Part shown: in pieces, positions 1-11,531 of the stretch | How positions within the stretch are numbered: the stretch's first letter is position 1 | Layout of the letters: each line of letters opens with the position of its first letter | Source: Crossaster papposus | Taxonomy: Eukaryota > Echinodermata > Asteroidea > Velatida > Solasteridae | Reading direction: 5' to 3' | DNA: 64,000 nt | NCBI GenBank assembly: GCA_037893245.1 | Contig: JBAIAA010000433.1 | Coordinates: forward strand, 1 to 64,000 | Notes under the pieces: generated by a model | The model's input: the letters and a program-made list of their open reading frames with translations, nothing else | Database searches by the model: none | What the model was told of the DNA's origin: nothing | Program-made: the position numbers and the translations under genes

Positions 1-116
1 GAAGAAGGGCAGTGACTTCATCACTCTTGCCTGGTGCACTCTTCCCTGTCGACTTCTTTGGCTTTAAATTTTGCGTGTGGAAGGTTTTCAGTCTCACGAT
101 TGACGTCTTCTTTTGA

Positions 117-2663
117 TCACTTGATATGGAACTGGACAATGCCTTCAGACCAAGTTCCTTCACACATGTGTTCCTGGACTGCTGCCTCTACATGCTGTCC
201 CGTTGATATACTAACCAGTGCTGGCGTAGTTGCTGAGAATGGGTTGGTCTCCATGGCTGCTATCACTTTTTGGACCATCTCTACATCACTTGCCACTCGG
301 GTTGGACCGGACTTGTGATGCGGGTTGGCAGTGTTCAGGTGCAACATAGACTTCAGTTTTTCAGAGATCGCTGCTGTGACGGGTTTGTTATATATCCACT
401 TTGTCCGAGCAGCCATATTAGGTGGTATGTCATCCAGACCACTCTCTTCCTTTGCATTTGCATTATACGTCTGCTCAAGGAGCAGATCAAGAGAGACGGC
501 GTTGTGGCTACCAGCTGCTCGCCTTCCAACAAACGCTCCTTTCACCAGTGCTATGTGAACGTCAGGAGCAGTGTTGGGCAGCTTTTTCATCTCTGCCAAA
601 TACAAAGGCAGGGACTGTTGTCCGTACTTGAAGTGCCCGGCTGCAGTGAGGTATGGGAGCATCCTGGCTGCAGTGAGGTATGGGAGCATCCTCGCTGACT
701 CACACATGTGGCCCATCCAGTTTCCTTCTCGTTGATGGTAGAGACATCTGTGCAGTATGTCTGCCATATCCAGGAAATTGGACCAGAAGATAGCTGTGGA
801 ATGTCCGCCTTGTGAGTTCTGAAAATCCAGCATTTGATCTTGAAGAGCTGCTAGCTGAGTGTGGGAATTTCGGATCATCTCCCGCTGCTCAGTCACGGCA
901 TTGTTGTTATCATGCAGCCTCTTCAAGAGGTCTTCAACACTGCCTTGCCACTGAGTAGTATCTCTTTCAGCCACCCAGGCTTCAAATAACTCCCATCTGA
1001 GAAGCCACATGACCTCACTAAGGATTTTGATTGCATGCACTGTCTGATAATAGTCGGCCTTCTCCCCGAACATCTTTCTTGCAGTGCCCTCCTGGCACAG
1101 GCCAGCTGTAACTAGATGATCTTCTGCTCCTGCATCCCTGATGAACTTACAGATCGCCTTTACATAGTTATGTGCCTGGTAAAAGCCTCCCAGGAGCAAG
1201 ACTACGTTGGGAAACTCATCATGGTGTTTGTCCCTGATCGCTACTGCGAATTCGTTTGTGGCTTGGTCACCAGTGATGATTGTCACCACGTGCATGCGTC
1301 GTCTTTACCAGCCTTGTCATCTCCTCCTTAACACAAAAAGCCGAAAAGCCAGGCAATGCTTTCTCTTCCTCAGATGAAACATACAATAGTTGTGATGCTG
1401 ATGGCATTCTTCCTAATAGCCACGTACACAAGCAGCATTGCTTCAGCAGAGTTGTCAGATGGAGTCCCAAACTCTCCATATCTCCAATGCTACCAAGGGA
1501 CCTGGACCTTTGCCTATCGTCTGCAGATATGTGACATGTAGGAATGCTTTGGTCACGGACACCAGAGAGTGTCTTCTGTCTTCCGGAAGTTTGGATAGAG
1601 ATTTGACACCGGCCTCCCCTCCCTTTAGCTGGTTGGCAGTAACCTGTGGATTTTCAACGATAATTGCGGTTGTCGCATGGAAGCTTCCACCCTCCAACGT
1701 CTTCTTTTTCCAGTCAAGATTGTCCATGGCAAAGACATGTGGTGTATCATGTGCCATGACCTCTGGGATATACACCCCATCTTCTATAACCTGTTGCATG
1801 ATGTTAGCACTCTGGGTAGTCAGCTGGCGCTGCAAGCGGTCATAGCTAATGCCATGTCCAAGCCTGTTGTTCAGCGTGATTAAGAACTTGCTGCGTGTCT
1901 GGTTAAACACATGATAGGACGTGGCTATACCCAATGAGGTGGGTACACCAGCAACATGTTGCAGCAGTTGCTGTGATGCGATGAGGGCCTTCTCTGTGGT
2001 TGGCTAGTTGACCAATACTCTCCCTGATTCCTGCAGTTTCGTTGGTTTCTCACTTAGAAGCATGGCTGTGAAATTGAAGAGGGAATCAGGAATAAGCCTG
2101 TCAGCAGCCGCAAAAGAAATCTCCATTGACTGTTCATCTCGGGACTGCCGTTTGCACTGCTTGAAATCAGCTCGGAGTATCTTTGCTGCCTGAGGAAGTA
2201 CGAGATACTCTTTATCCACGTGTTGTTCTGCTTCTAGATGCCTCAGCTTCTCCAGTGCATCTCTAAGGGGTATGGCTGATGCGCAAATGAATCCTGATCC
2301 ACAAGTTTGATCGATGATGGAAATTCGCTTGCCGTACTGCTGTTGCAGCTTGCACTTCAGCGTGATAGAACGGTATTCTTCTGCTGTTTTTACTCCTAGC
2401 TTTCAGAGAATGGTTCTGTATTGGTCTCTTAGTGACTTCACCAGGAAGCCACGCTTGTCACGGAAGAGTGGGGTTTGTAGCTGCTGTACGAGTTGACTGA
2501 ACGCGATGTCATAGAGGTTTTGTTTGGTAGACCTCGCAGTGGGCACTCGATGTGCCTTGAATGCAGCCATGCATGGCTTGTGATATGATATGTCATTAGC
2601 CACCATAGTACAGCCGACAAGCCCATTATATGAAAGGTAGTGTGCATTTTTTGATAAAAGCAT
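117..2663 (-). pseudogene. Invertebrate repeat-family protein (PIN-like/CXC type), copy 1, central part, broken
   Basis: On the minus strand, pieces in changing frames run from 2663 to 117 and off the left edge: 2663-2403, about 2400-2004, 1934-1455 and 1295-117 (392 codons open). I recognise the family from its typical segments, for example a DTPHVFAMDNLDWKKKTLEGG stretch near 1700 and a VSISTGQHVEAAVQEHMCEG stretch near 200. It is a large, highly repeated protein of marine invertebrate genomes, unnamed to my knowledge and probably encoded by a transposable element. A Cys/His-rich N-terminal piece of the same gene lies at 7903-8205, so the gene is split by the opposed copy 2. The frame changes make it a pseudogene. 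Function unknown; no catalytic residues are visible in this part. Confidence 0.6.
639..692. repeat. 27-bp tandem duplication inside copy 1
   Basis: The unit starting GGCTGCAGTGAGG is repeated exactly twice (639-665, 666-692). On the minus strand it duplicates nine residues (ARMLPYLTA) without shifting the frame. Confidence 0.85.
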
Positions 2664-2869
2664 GATTTTTTTCTAGGGTATCTACATACCATAAAGTTTA
2701 TTTTCAGATGTGAAGCCATCTTGGATTTGACCCCTTTTTTATATCTATCCTTTTCATTTTTAATCTTGCAAAGTGGTTCCCCCTCAGTTACTGGGTTTTT
2801 TGGCTGCCCCGTGTAGCTTCCTGACTCAATTACCACAATTATTAGCTCATGCTGCAAGGCGCACCAGTC

Positions 2870-5534
2870 TATTACTTTGTGCTGCACTGTCCACATGTGC
2901 TGTCCCCCGAAGATGCACCAAGGACCTTTCACAACAGCAGCAGTTGAAAACATCGACTACAACCCCAGTGCTGCTACAGCGAAGGATTCCATTCATGGGA
3001 CAGGCATCTTCCTGATGCAGCATCCGTCTCACAAGTTTGCAGGACTTGACCGTGGTGTATTGGTCATCAACCACACATATTCATCTACTTGGCGCCAGCA
3101 ACATTGAAGACGAAGCAGTTCACCGTCCCTGCTGTCCAAGGTCATGTGAAACCTCCAGACCTGCACACTGTTACAGAGGCTGCAAGTACAGAGTCTGAGT
3201 GGCTCAACACAGTAGTGGCAATTCTCCAGAAACAAGAGTTAGGCAGCACAGACTGGGTATCCTGGTCCGCCAACCATGCCGACATCCAGGAAACAGTGAT
3301 CCAACCTGCTGCAATCAACGCCTTGCTACCGCTGTTCTGGACAACGCACACTCAGTGGCGATGACCAGGCACTCCATGACCATTGTCCAAGAGGCAGTGC
3401 AGCACCTCAACCCTGGTCAAATTCCTGTGATTACCGCCGACCAACCACTCTACGCCCCGGCCAAGCAGATACAGTGGACCTCGCCAGCTACCCTCGGAGA
3501 GGATCACCTTGTGGTGATGTTTGGCGGGCTACATATGGAAATGGCCATATTTAAGGTATAACTAATTATAGTATACCATACCAAATTAATTATTATTAAG
3601 CACCTTGTAATACTGGACAGTGAAAACAAATAGAGTCGACACTCATTTTATATTTGCAGGTTCTGGGAGACTGGCTAGATAACAGCGGGTGGACAAGTGC
3701 GCTAGTGCAAGCCAACAATGCCAGCACTGGTACATGTCAGAATCAAAGCAAGCCATGTGACCAAGACCCGCCACGCTCATCAGGTCACTGCTGTACAACG
3801 CATATGCTGAATACACAGCTGAAGCAGCTGCAGCAGAGACAAATGTCATGTCCATGGAGCAGTGGTGCGCCATGCGATCACAACATAGTGTCCAGTTCGA
3901 CTTCTGGCTCAAAACGCTCTCACTGGAGATCCTCATGCTGTATGTCCGAGCCCTTCGCAAAGGCGACTTTCAACTTTACGTGGAGTCACTCACGAAGGTC
4001 GTCCCGTGGATTTTTGCTCTCGACCACACGCACTACAGTAGGTGGTTACCTGTACACATTCCGGACATGGTGTTGCTCTCTCAGAAACACCCCAATGTCC
4101 TGAAGGAATGCTGTGCTGGAAAATTCGTGGTGCACAAAACCGATAACAAATTCACTGCTATGGCCATCGACCAGTGCCATGAGCAGAACAATGCTACCAT
4201 CAAAGGACCTAGAGAAGCGGTAGGTCTGACCGACAATTCGCCAGCTCTGAGGCATTGGATGGTGGCTGGTCTAGACGTGGCAAGAATGATCACAGAATTT
4301 GAGGATGATGCCTTGAGGTCACGCAGTCATGACAGCGAACACCGTCACCACGAACAGCATCCAGGGGTGCAAGCAGCATTCATGAAAGATGTCGGGTCGC
4401 TAACCTCAGTGGTTAAAGAGATGGGCAGCCCATTTCTGGAGGAAACCCAAGATCTTTTGGTCTTGGACCCCCCTGGGGGTATATCATGGACGCCACTGTT
4501 GGGGAAATGGTGAGGAAAGTGGAAGTGCTTGGTGAAGAACAGTACCACAGGAGACTTGTTCAGCCTGCAAAACCCATCACAGAACCACTGCCTAAGAACA
4601 AGCTACCACTGTTCAGTCGCCCATCTGTGAAGCCCAAGTTAAAGCACAAGGTGCAAGTTGCATCACTGAAAAACGACTGCAATCTCTCCTCATGTTTGTA
4701 CGTATCCTGCCAGACAAGAGATGGAAATCTTTACCAGTTCTTCTTACTCAACAAGTGACGAGCTTCTCAACCGAGGAAGGCAAAGTCATCTACGCAACTG
4801 ATGAAGGGAATGTCTAATTGTGCTCCTTAGCTGATGCCAATGTGAGCAACCTGGTCCCCTGCTCTTACGAAGAAGCTGACACTCGCCTCCTCTTATACAT
4901 GTGGCTGATGCTGTTCAGGAAGGATGCAGGAAAGTATGTGTGCGCACAGTCGATACCGACGTCGTTGTGCTGGCTATCGCTCACTTCGACCACATCAAGC
5001 CTGATGAGCTGTGGGTGGCTTTTGGCACGGGATCACAGATGTGTGCCACTATTCATGTCTTCCATGCATTCACAGGGTACGACACCGTTTCGTCGTTCGG
5101 GGGAGAGGCAAGAAGACAGCCTGGACCACATGACAGTCATACCCAGAAGCAACTGACGCTCCTACAAGGCGACATCAGTGACTTAACCATGTCAGTTCTG
5201 GAACGGTTTGTGGTATTACTCTATGACCGCACAAGTGACATCACAGAGGTCAATGATGCCAGAAAACAACTGTTCACACGGAAGTCCAGAACACCTGATA
5301 ACCTACCACCCACGAAGGCAGCACTCCAGCAGCATGTCAAACGGGCTAGTTACCAAGCCAACTGCTGGAACCAGGCCCCGACTGCCGACCCCGAGCTTCC
5401 AAGCATGGCAGACTGGGGCTGGAAGAAGGACACTGTGACAGGGTGGCAACCATTTTGGACCACTCTGCCAGAGGCATCAGAGTCTTGCTACGAACTGATT
5501 CACTGTGGCTGCAAGAAGGGCTGTGTTGGCAATT
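2870..5534 (+). pseudogene. Repeat-family protein (PIN-like/CXC type), copy 2, 5' and central part
   Basis: Coding pieces run 2870-3107, 3089-3364, 3362-3555, intron 3556-3659 (GT-AG; the phase joins cleanly), then about 3660-4495, 4486-4758 and 4740-5534. Frame changes are needed near 3090, 3360, 3730, 4495, 4750 and 4905, plus an in-frame TAA near 4818. The C-terminal third carries EEADTRLLL (about 4870) and RTVDTDVVVLA (about 4950), spaced like the acidic motifs of PIN/FEN-type nucleases; that domain call is my inference. It ends in CGCKKGC, the first half of a Cys-rich CXC domain, where a LINE has inserted. Compared with relatives, about 20 residues seem missing near 5040. Function unknown; clearly decayed. 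Confidence 0.6.
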
Positions 5535-7192
5535 ACGACTATCCGAGCTCATATGGATGACCTGCATGCAGATTTAACTTTACCTGCAGACATTCCAAAA
5601 TGCCCTCCCAATATTAGGTTTTCTCATTTCCAGCCGATCACCGATGATTACCTCCACCAAGTCATAAATAAATCAGCGGCCAAATCCTGTTATCTGGACA
5701 TAATTCCAACCTGGATAATTAAACAGCACATAGCTACCTTTCTACCTAAGCTGACTGAAATCGTTAATACCTCACTGACATCTGGGGTTTTCCCAGACTC
5801 ATTCAAAATGGCCGTCATTACTCCAATCCTAAAGAAATCATCTCTCAATAAAGAAGACCTCAAAAATTACCGCCCCATTTCTAATCTCCAGTACCTAGCT
5901 AAGCTAACGGAAAAAGTAGTCTGTAAACAACTATCCCAACACATTGATGAGCACCAATTAGCCGAACCCCTACAATCCGCCTACAGACCCAACCACAGTA
6001 CTGAGACTGCTCTGCTTTGTGTACAAAACGACATACTTAGAGCAATGAACAAAAACAATGCCGTTTTCATGGTCATGCTTGATCTTTCAGCCGCCTTTGA
6101 TACACTAGATCATGACATACTACTACAACGTTTCCATGACAGATTTGGTATAACTGGCACTGCACTCGACTGGTTCAAGTCATACTTCGATAACCGTAGG
6201 AGTCGGGTTATCCTACCTGACGGTGTCACCTCTGATGAAGTCGCTCTTCGTTTCGGAGTTCCTCAAGGGTCTGTTATAGGTCCACAGGCCTTTACGATGT
6301 ATCTGGCCCCAGTCGGCGACATTCTTCGAAAGCATGATGTCAAATTTCACCTGTATGCTGACGATATTCAAATCTACGTGGAATTTGACCCACAAATCCC
6401 AAATGATGCAGAACTCGGGTTGTTCAAGCTCTCTCAGTGCATCATCAACGTTCAGCGCTGGATGTTACGCAATAAGCTTCAACTAAATGAGGGGAAAACT
6501 GAATTCTTCATTGCCTCATCTAACCACAACTACAAACGAATAGCCCACCTGACTCTCACCATGAACAACATCACACTTCACCCATCATCTTCCATCCGGA
6601 ATCTTGGCGTTGTTTTTTTGACAAAACCATGTCGGTGAGTGACCATGTTACATCTGTCTGCAAATCTGCTAACTATCACCTCCGAAACATCACTAAAATC
6701 CGGAAGTACATCGATGCCGAAGCCTGCCACGCTGCTGTCCGGGCACTTGTACTGTCAAGACTAGACTACTGCAATTCCCTGCTAAATGGACTCAAACAAT
6801 CTGACTTAATTAAGTTACAAAAAATCCAAAATAGAGCATCTCGTGTAATCTTCTCCTACCCAAAGCATGTTCCCACTTCTCCACTGATCAAACAGCTGCA
6901 CTGGCTTCCAATAGAGAAACGAATCATGTATAAAACGGCCTTAAACATGTACAAATGCATTTCCGGTATTTTTCCCACGTACATTTCCAATTCATTAGAT
7001 ACCAGGCAAACAAGGGCCAACTTACGCTCCCAGGGTAACTTCTATATTCCACGAACCACCAGAAAATCAGGAGACAGGGCATTTTCAATCGCAGGCCCCA
7101 GGATATGGAATTCCATTCCACACTCCATCAAAAAATCTAGCTCCGTGGCCAAGTTTAAAGGGTCATTAAAGACATATTTGTTTAATCTGTAA
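5535..7192 (+). pseudogene. LINE reverse transcriptase, truncated and frameshifted
   Basis: The frame open to 6638 encodes most of a non-LTR reverse transcriptase: NYRPISNL, QSAYRPNHSTETAL, MLDLSAAFDTLDH, GVPQGSVIGPQAF and the catalytic YADD box (HLYADDIQIY near 6355). A shift near 6630 moves the rest into the frame of 6629-7192, which carries the usual C-terminal part (SRLDYCNSLLNGL, QLHWLPIEKRI). The N-terminal endonuclease is absent. The frame joins without a stop to the last codons of the interrupted host element, but that fusion is accidental. RT motifs look intact, yet truncation and frameshift make it inactive. Confidence 0.8.
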
Positions 7193-7434
7193 CTTCACTG
7201 TCAGACCTGACTTCCGCGTGCTCGTCTTATTAGAGAACCCTTCATTCCCTGATCTCACCAGTGATCGTTTCTCTTGAGTTGCTATCGCTGGGCTCTCTTG
7301 TTGAGTGCTGCGGGCTGGGTCTGGCAGTGGTCTTTCCATTTGGTTTTACGTTATTATACTTGTCATTGTTGTATTTTCTTGGTCATTCTCTAAGCGCTTT
7401 GTAACCCTAGGAAAAGGCGCTTTATAAATGTTGA

Positions 7435-7462
<28 letters not shown>
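5535..7462 (+). mobile_element. 5'-truncated L2/CR1-like LINE
   Basis: The element carries RT and C-terminal coding sequence, a 3' end with GCGCTTTATAAATG and a pure (ATT)n tail at about 7433-7462, the usual tail of L2/CR1-clade LINEs. It is flanked by AATT on both sides (5531-5534 and 7463-7466), a possible short target duplication. It interrupts the CXC-domain codons of copy 2, which resume at once at 7463. The endonuclease half is missing, as expected for a 5'-truncated insertion. Confidence 0.8.
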
Positions 7463-7465
<3 letters not shown>

Positions 7466-7534
7466 TGCAAATGCAAGGAAGCAAACCTGAAGTGTACCGC
7501 CCTCTGTGGCTGTGATGGGGACTGCACAGACTAA
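7463..7534 (+). pseudogene. Copy 2 resumed: end of the CXC (Cys-rich) domain
   Basis: Directly after the LINE tail the reading frame NCKCKEANLKCTALCGCDGD runs to a stop at 7532-7534. It continues the CGCKKGC half-domain that stops at 5534, so the LINE hit the middle of a tesmin/TSO1-like CXC domain. The first codon (AAT) overlaps the AATT repeated on both sides of the LINE. Confidence 0.8.
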
Positions 7535-7875
7535 ACAAAGAGACTATCCAAACCAAATCACTGCTATTGATGATCTTAGTGACATGCACAATAATCTGAC
7601 ATAATAGTGTTAATTTCGATAAAAAACTTTTGTATTTGTTGCTTTCATAATACTTCTCCAGCTTGAAGAACATATTTAGCACCAAGCAAGGTCGTTGACC
7701 TTGCGAGGTCAGCAGAGGTCAAACACATTAATAGCATAAATAGTGTATTAAGTTCGAATGACAGATAAACTGACTTAAAAGTTTGTAATTAAAGAAGTTA
7801 CAGTGATATGATGATGACGCATAGTGCCAACAATGCAAATTATAGTTGTTCAAGGTCATTGCCCTCTAGAGGTCG
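7535..7875. other. Copy 2 3' flank, noncoding
   Basis: AT-rich, no gene. Several AGGTCA-like words (AAGGTCGTTGACCTTGCGAGG near 7690, GAGGTCGTCAGAGGTCAAA near 7868) occur close to the right inverted end; they may be subterminal repeats of the element. Confidence 0.5.
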
Positions 7876-7902
7876 TCAGAGGTCAAATCCAAGATGGCTC
7901 CA

Positions 7903-8205
7903 CATGTAACCTTTCTTATTGATGAACCAGTTTCTACATTTATCGTGCCACTTGGGTGTCTTGTCTACCACCCACGTATCTGCAGCCGAGTCATGCTGGA
8001 GTCTCTGAAAAGCCTTATCTTGTCTGGCCATCATGGCTAGAACAAGCTTGTCTTTTATTGTGACATTGCGTAGTCCCTTTCCTCCAGGTTTTTGGCATAT
8101 GATGCACTTTGTGTAGTCTGTGTCTGTGTCCGAGCGCCGCCTCTTGGGTTCTTGTTTTAGTGATAAGGCACCCTCCATCACTCGTTTTCCTGCCTGGCTT
8201 GTCAT
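7903..8205 (-). pseudogene. Copy 1, N-terminal Cys/His piece
   Basis: A minus-strand frame starts with ATG at 8205 and encodes a basic N-terminus (KQEPKRRR) followed by CIICQKPGGKGLR and WHDKCRNWF, the spaced Cys/His pattern that opens proteins of this repeat family. Open reading continues a few codons into the copy 2 inverted end (to 7876), which is not original coding sequence. The rest of the gene is found 5 kb away at 2663-117 in the same orientation. Confidence 0.6.
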
Positions 8206-9222
8206 CTTGCCTCACTCAGTCACCTGCAATGACAAATTCATCATCATGCATGTTTAACATCAGCCAATGCAGAAAGCAACTAGACTACATGCAAACTACT
8301 AAATTGTCATACTATGCTCACATCTAGAAGGCATACACAACTTGGACTGACACTGGTTTTTACATACATTAGACTGCAGCCACGTTAACAGAATCCAAAT
8401 GTAACCTGAAAGTGAAAATCATCCAGCAATTAAAAGCCTACAAATCTTCCATTGGTGAACCATCATTATAACATTGGGGACTAATGTTGTCATGATACAC
8501 CATGATCATGAAAACAACATGGTTAGATATCAGCTCAGTCAATTCGTGTTTCTGTATTTAGTCCGCTTATTGTGTTTTAGGTTAGGAACATAAAATATGC
8601 ATTAGGCCATTATACAAAGTACATTCACCTTTTTGCACGCATGACTAGATGCACACCACAACCTATATCTCCGGTACTCACACACTGATATGACATTTAA
8701 ATAACAGGACTAGTGCGCTTCATTTTGGGTGATTCAGCCAATTTTATTACACATTGTGTAATTATTTTATTATTTATAACACAATATGGCTGTTTGTGAG
8801 ACCTAAGTTGTCTATGCTGCTTATTAGTTGAGCCAAATAAAACAGGTGAGAGCTGTTCAAAACAACTTTAGCTTTGGTACAACGCTAGAAATTCAGGGTC
8901 AATATATGTTGCAAAAAGCACCTTTTCGCTGATGGTCATGTTACTAAAAGGTGTGCTACATATTTCCAGTATTTTCAAGGTTGTGCACCTAGGTTGTGGT
9001 CCCAGACCCATATAGATATCATTTCTAGTGCACAACCTTTTATAGCATTCCATGTCTGTTTCCCCCCCAAAAAAAGTTGGGGTTTGCCCCCTGAGTATTA
9101 CAAGCATGGCATTTGGCACACAGTCGGAGCATGGAGGAATGTCACGAGTAAGATATTAATTTTGGCTATAGGGCCATTGCAGCCAAGTTTTGGTAAAACA
9201 CAGCATATATGAAGCAAGATAT
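8206..9222. other. Noncoding, no recognised feature
   Basis: AT-rich sequence with only short chance frames on both strands. No RNA gene, repeat array or splice-supported exon was recognised. Confidence 0.6.
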
Positions 9223-9392
9223 GAGACGGAGGGAATCCCCCAAACCCCCCCCCCCCCCCCCTCTTGTGGTGGCCATTGTGCTTGCGGAATGTTGTGGTTT
9301 CTCAGGGATTATTTTTAGGTTTTTAGGGGGGGGGGTAACAATAGTCCAGAAAGTGTATAAGTATTGGGAACTATTAAGGGGGGAGTCCGTCG
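9223..9392. mobile_element. Poly-C MITE-like repeat, copy A
   Basis: A C18 run followed by CTCTTGTGGTGGCCATTGTG and, near the other end, GGGGGGGTAACAATAGT and AGTGTATAAG. The same order of words occurs at 13622-13795. Edges GACGGAGGGAATCCCCC and GGGGGGAGTCCGTC are inverted relatives. Length about 170 bp, no coding capacity. Confidence 0.55.
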
Positions 9393-9721
9393 GTTTAAAG
9401 TCTTTCTGGGAATAGCACTGTGTAGCGGTTCGCTGGTTTTTTCAGGAGCTGGGTGGTGCGTGATTCTTAAGAAAGAGCAATGGCAACTCATAAACATTAA
9501 AGGTTGGATACACCATTGGTAATCATATCGTCATCGTTTTCACGAAGAGACAAATTTGGCCACGGAGAGTTGCACATTGGTTTTGAGAAAATCAGGTTTT
9601 AAGATAGTCACTTTTTGAAAAAGAGATTTCGCCTAATTTGTAAAGCACATAATTATTAACTTATAGTTGGTACGTACAGACAGGTGACATGTGTACCGTA
9701 TACGAAGATGCTACACGGTCA

Positions 9722-9765
9722 TTCTGCTGATGAGTGCCACACGGTACGAAACAGTCTGTCCAGAA
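9722..9765 (+). ncRNA. Minimal hammerhead ribozyme, 5' copy
   Basis: Stem I TTCTG (9722-9726) pairs with CAGAA (9761-9765). The core CTGATGA is at 9727-9733; stem II GTGCC/GGTAC with loop ACAC at 9734-9747; GAA at 9748-9750; a two-pair stem III AC/GU; cleavage site GTC ends at 9760. All conserved core bases are present. Short stem III is typical of PLE-borne hammerheads, which are thought to act as dimers. Confidence 0.85.
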
Positions 9766-9929
9766 ATAAATATGCCAAAGTTATTTTAACTCGTATCCTG
9801 AATTTATTTCATAATTATAGCTCTACAGAGATGTATCGAGCACTTTGGATTGTGATAGATGCCGATTTCATTGGATATATTAGCTCCTATTTTCTATAGT
9901 TGAGCACTCTTCTGACATCGCACTTCAAG

Positions 9930-11525
9930 ATGGAAAGAGTGAACTTTGGATATTCGACTAAGAATATCCCAGTAGCATCAAAGACAACATACCTCAAGCG
10001 CCTGATCGAAAAAACGGAACTGTTCATGAAGAGGATTCGGTGGAGAGCATTCTTCTTTTTGCATCCGGAACTGATTCAGAAAAACGAAGAGAAGAAGGAA
10101 GCGTACGGATTTAATTCCCGGAAAACACCGCCAGTCATACCAGAGCTGAAAAAATTCGAAGACAGCATGGTGGGACTTATGCAAAACGTCGAGTTCGAAA
10201 AGAATACCAGCCAGTTCCAGCGTAAGTTAAAGGAAGACATAAATGCAGTTAGGAACGATAATACGCTAACCATTAAGGCAGATAAGACTGTAAATTATTA
10301 CAAGATGGAAAAAGACGAATGTGTAAATCTTGTCAAGATTAATGTTACCAAAGTATACAAGAAAACCGAGAACAACGACGTAGCGGAAATCAATCGTGAA
10401 GCGAAAACAATTGCTAAAAGTCTTGGACTAAGTGACCGCATTGACAAGTTGGCCGAGAAGGAAGTTTTCATTACATTGAAAGACCATAAGAAGAACTTCG
10501 AGAGTAAACCATCATGTCGGCTAATCAGCCCAACAAAATCAGAGATAGGACATGTCAGCAAGGTGATCCTTGACAGAATCGTCAGTAAAGTTATAAATGC
10601 AACGGGACTCAACCTATGGAAAAGCACTGACGCTGTACTGAACTGGTACAAGAAGATCCCGAACAAGCATGAGTCGAGCTTCATAAATTTCGACACTGTA
10701 GAGTTCTATCCGTCAATAACGGAAAACCTTCTCCTCAAGGCCCTAGAGTTCGCAAAACACTACGAAAACATCAGCGACAAAGAGAAAGACATCATCATCC
10801 ACGCGAAACAGACAGTCGTGTTCAACGACCAGGTCCCGTGGAAAAAACGAAATGCAGACGGTAAATTTGACATCACGATGGGCAGTTATGACGGAGCAGA
10901 GTCTTGTGAGCTAGTCGTCGCATACATGCTGTCGATCCTGGAACCCAAATACGGAAACAAAATAGGACTCTACAGGGATGATGGTCTAGGAGTGTTCAAC
11001 GAGTCCCCCCAGAAAATAGAAAAAATCAAGAAGGACATATGCCAAGTATTCCAAACGGAAGGATTCAAGCCATACGTGAAGCCAGGAAATGCGCCCCTCT
11101 ACGTGCATGCCCAGTCAAACCACCCACCCGCCGTAATAAAGCAGATACCAGAGGGAGTCAATAAACGCCTGTCAAACATCTCTTCATCCAAGGATGCATT
11201 TGATGAAGCTGCCCCGATATACCAGGAGGCTCTACAGAAAAGCGGGTACAGGTACCAGTTATCTTACAAACCAAGTGAAAAGAAAAGAAAGAATACCAGA
11301 AAACGAGAAGTGACGTGGTACAACCCGCCATACAACCAAAATGTACGGACCGACATTGGTAAGAGATTTCTCCAGATCATCGATAGATGCTTTCCCAAGG
11401 AACATATACTCCACAAGATACTGAACCGGAATACGGTAAAATTGTCGTACAGCTGCATGCCAAACGTCAAAACAGCAATTCAGTCTGCCAACAAGCGAAA
11501 AGTAAAGCAAGTAGAAGAAATCTAA
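9930..11525 (+). CDS. Penelope-like reverse transcriptase
   Basis: ATG at 9930 (ATGGAAAGAGTG) is the first good start; the open frame extends to 9900 without ATG. The protein has the PLE N-terminal TIKADKTVNYYKM motif, CRLISPTKSEIG, INFDTVEFYPSITENLL (motif A), MGSYDGAESCELV (motif B) and GLYRDDGLG (motif C catalytic Asp pair), then CMPNVK near the end. Between FQTEG and FKPYVKPG about 30 residues expected in relatives are absent, removing the next RT motif in frame. The stop TAA (11523-11525) is in frame with the endonuclease start at 11532, so RT and endonuclease were one ORF. Confidence 0.8.
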   Translation: MERVNFGYSTKNIPVASKTTYLKRLIEKTELFMKRIRWRAFFFLHPELIQKNEEKKEAYGFNSRKTPPVIPELKKFEDSMVGLMQNVEFEKNTSQFQRKLKEDINAVRNDNTLTIKADKTVNYYKMEKDECVNLVKINVTKVYKKTENNDVAEINREAKTIAKSLGLSDRIDKLAEKEVFITLKDHKKNFESKPSCRLISPTKSEIGHVSKVILDRIVSKVINATGLNLWKSTDAVLNWYKKIPNKHESSFINFDTVEFYPSITENLLLKALEFAKHYENISDKEKDIIIHAKQTVVFNDQVPWKKRNADGKFDITMGSYDGAESCELVVAYMLSILEPKYGNKIGLYRDDGLGVFNESPQKIEKIKKDICQVFQTEGFKPYVKPGNAPLYVHAQSNHPPAVIKQIPEGVNKRLSNISSSKDAFDEAAPIYQEALQKSGYRYQLSYKPSEKKRKNTRKREVTWYNPPYNQNVRTDIGKRFLQIIDRCFPKEHILHKILNRNTVKLSYSCMPNVKTAIQSANKRKVKQVEEI

Positions 11526-11531
11526 GATAAG

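Larger units (their letters stand above)
2709..7902 (+). mobile_element. Repeat-family element, copy 2, nested in copy 1
   Basis: The sequence near 2709-2740 (ATGTGAAGCCATCTTGGATT onward) returns as its reverse complement at about 7873-7902 (GGTCAAATCCAAGATGGCTC). These inverted ends bound a plus-strand coding copy. On both sides lie minus-strand parts of another member of the same family (N-terminal piece right, central piece left). The simplest reading is a DNA element with terminal inverted repeats that inserted into a related gene. I could not define a target-site duplication, so the exact ends and the mechanism are inferred. Confidence 0.5.
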
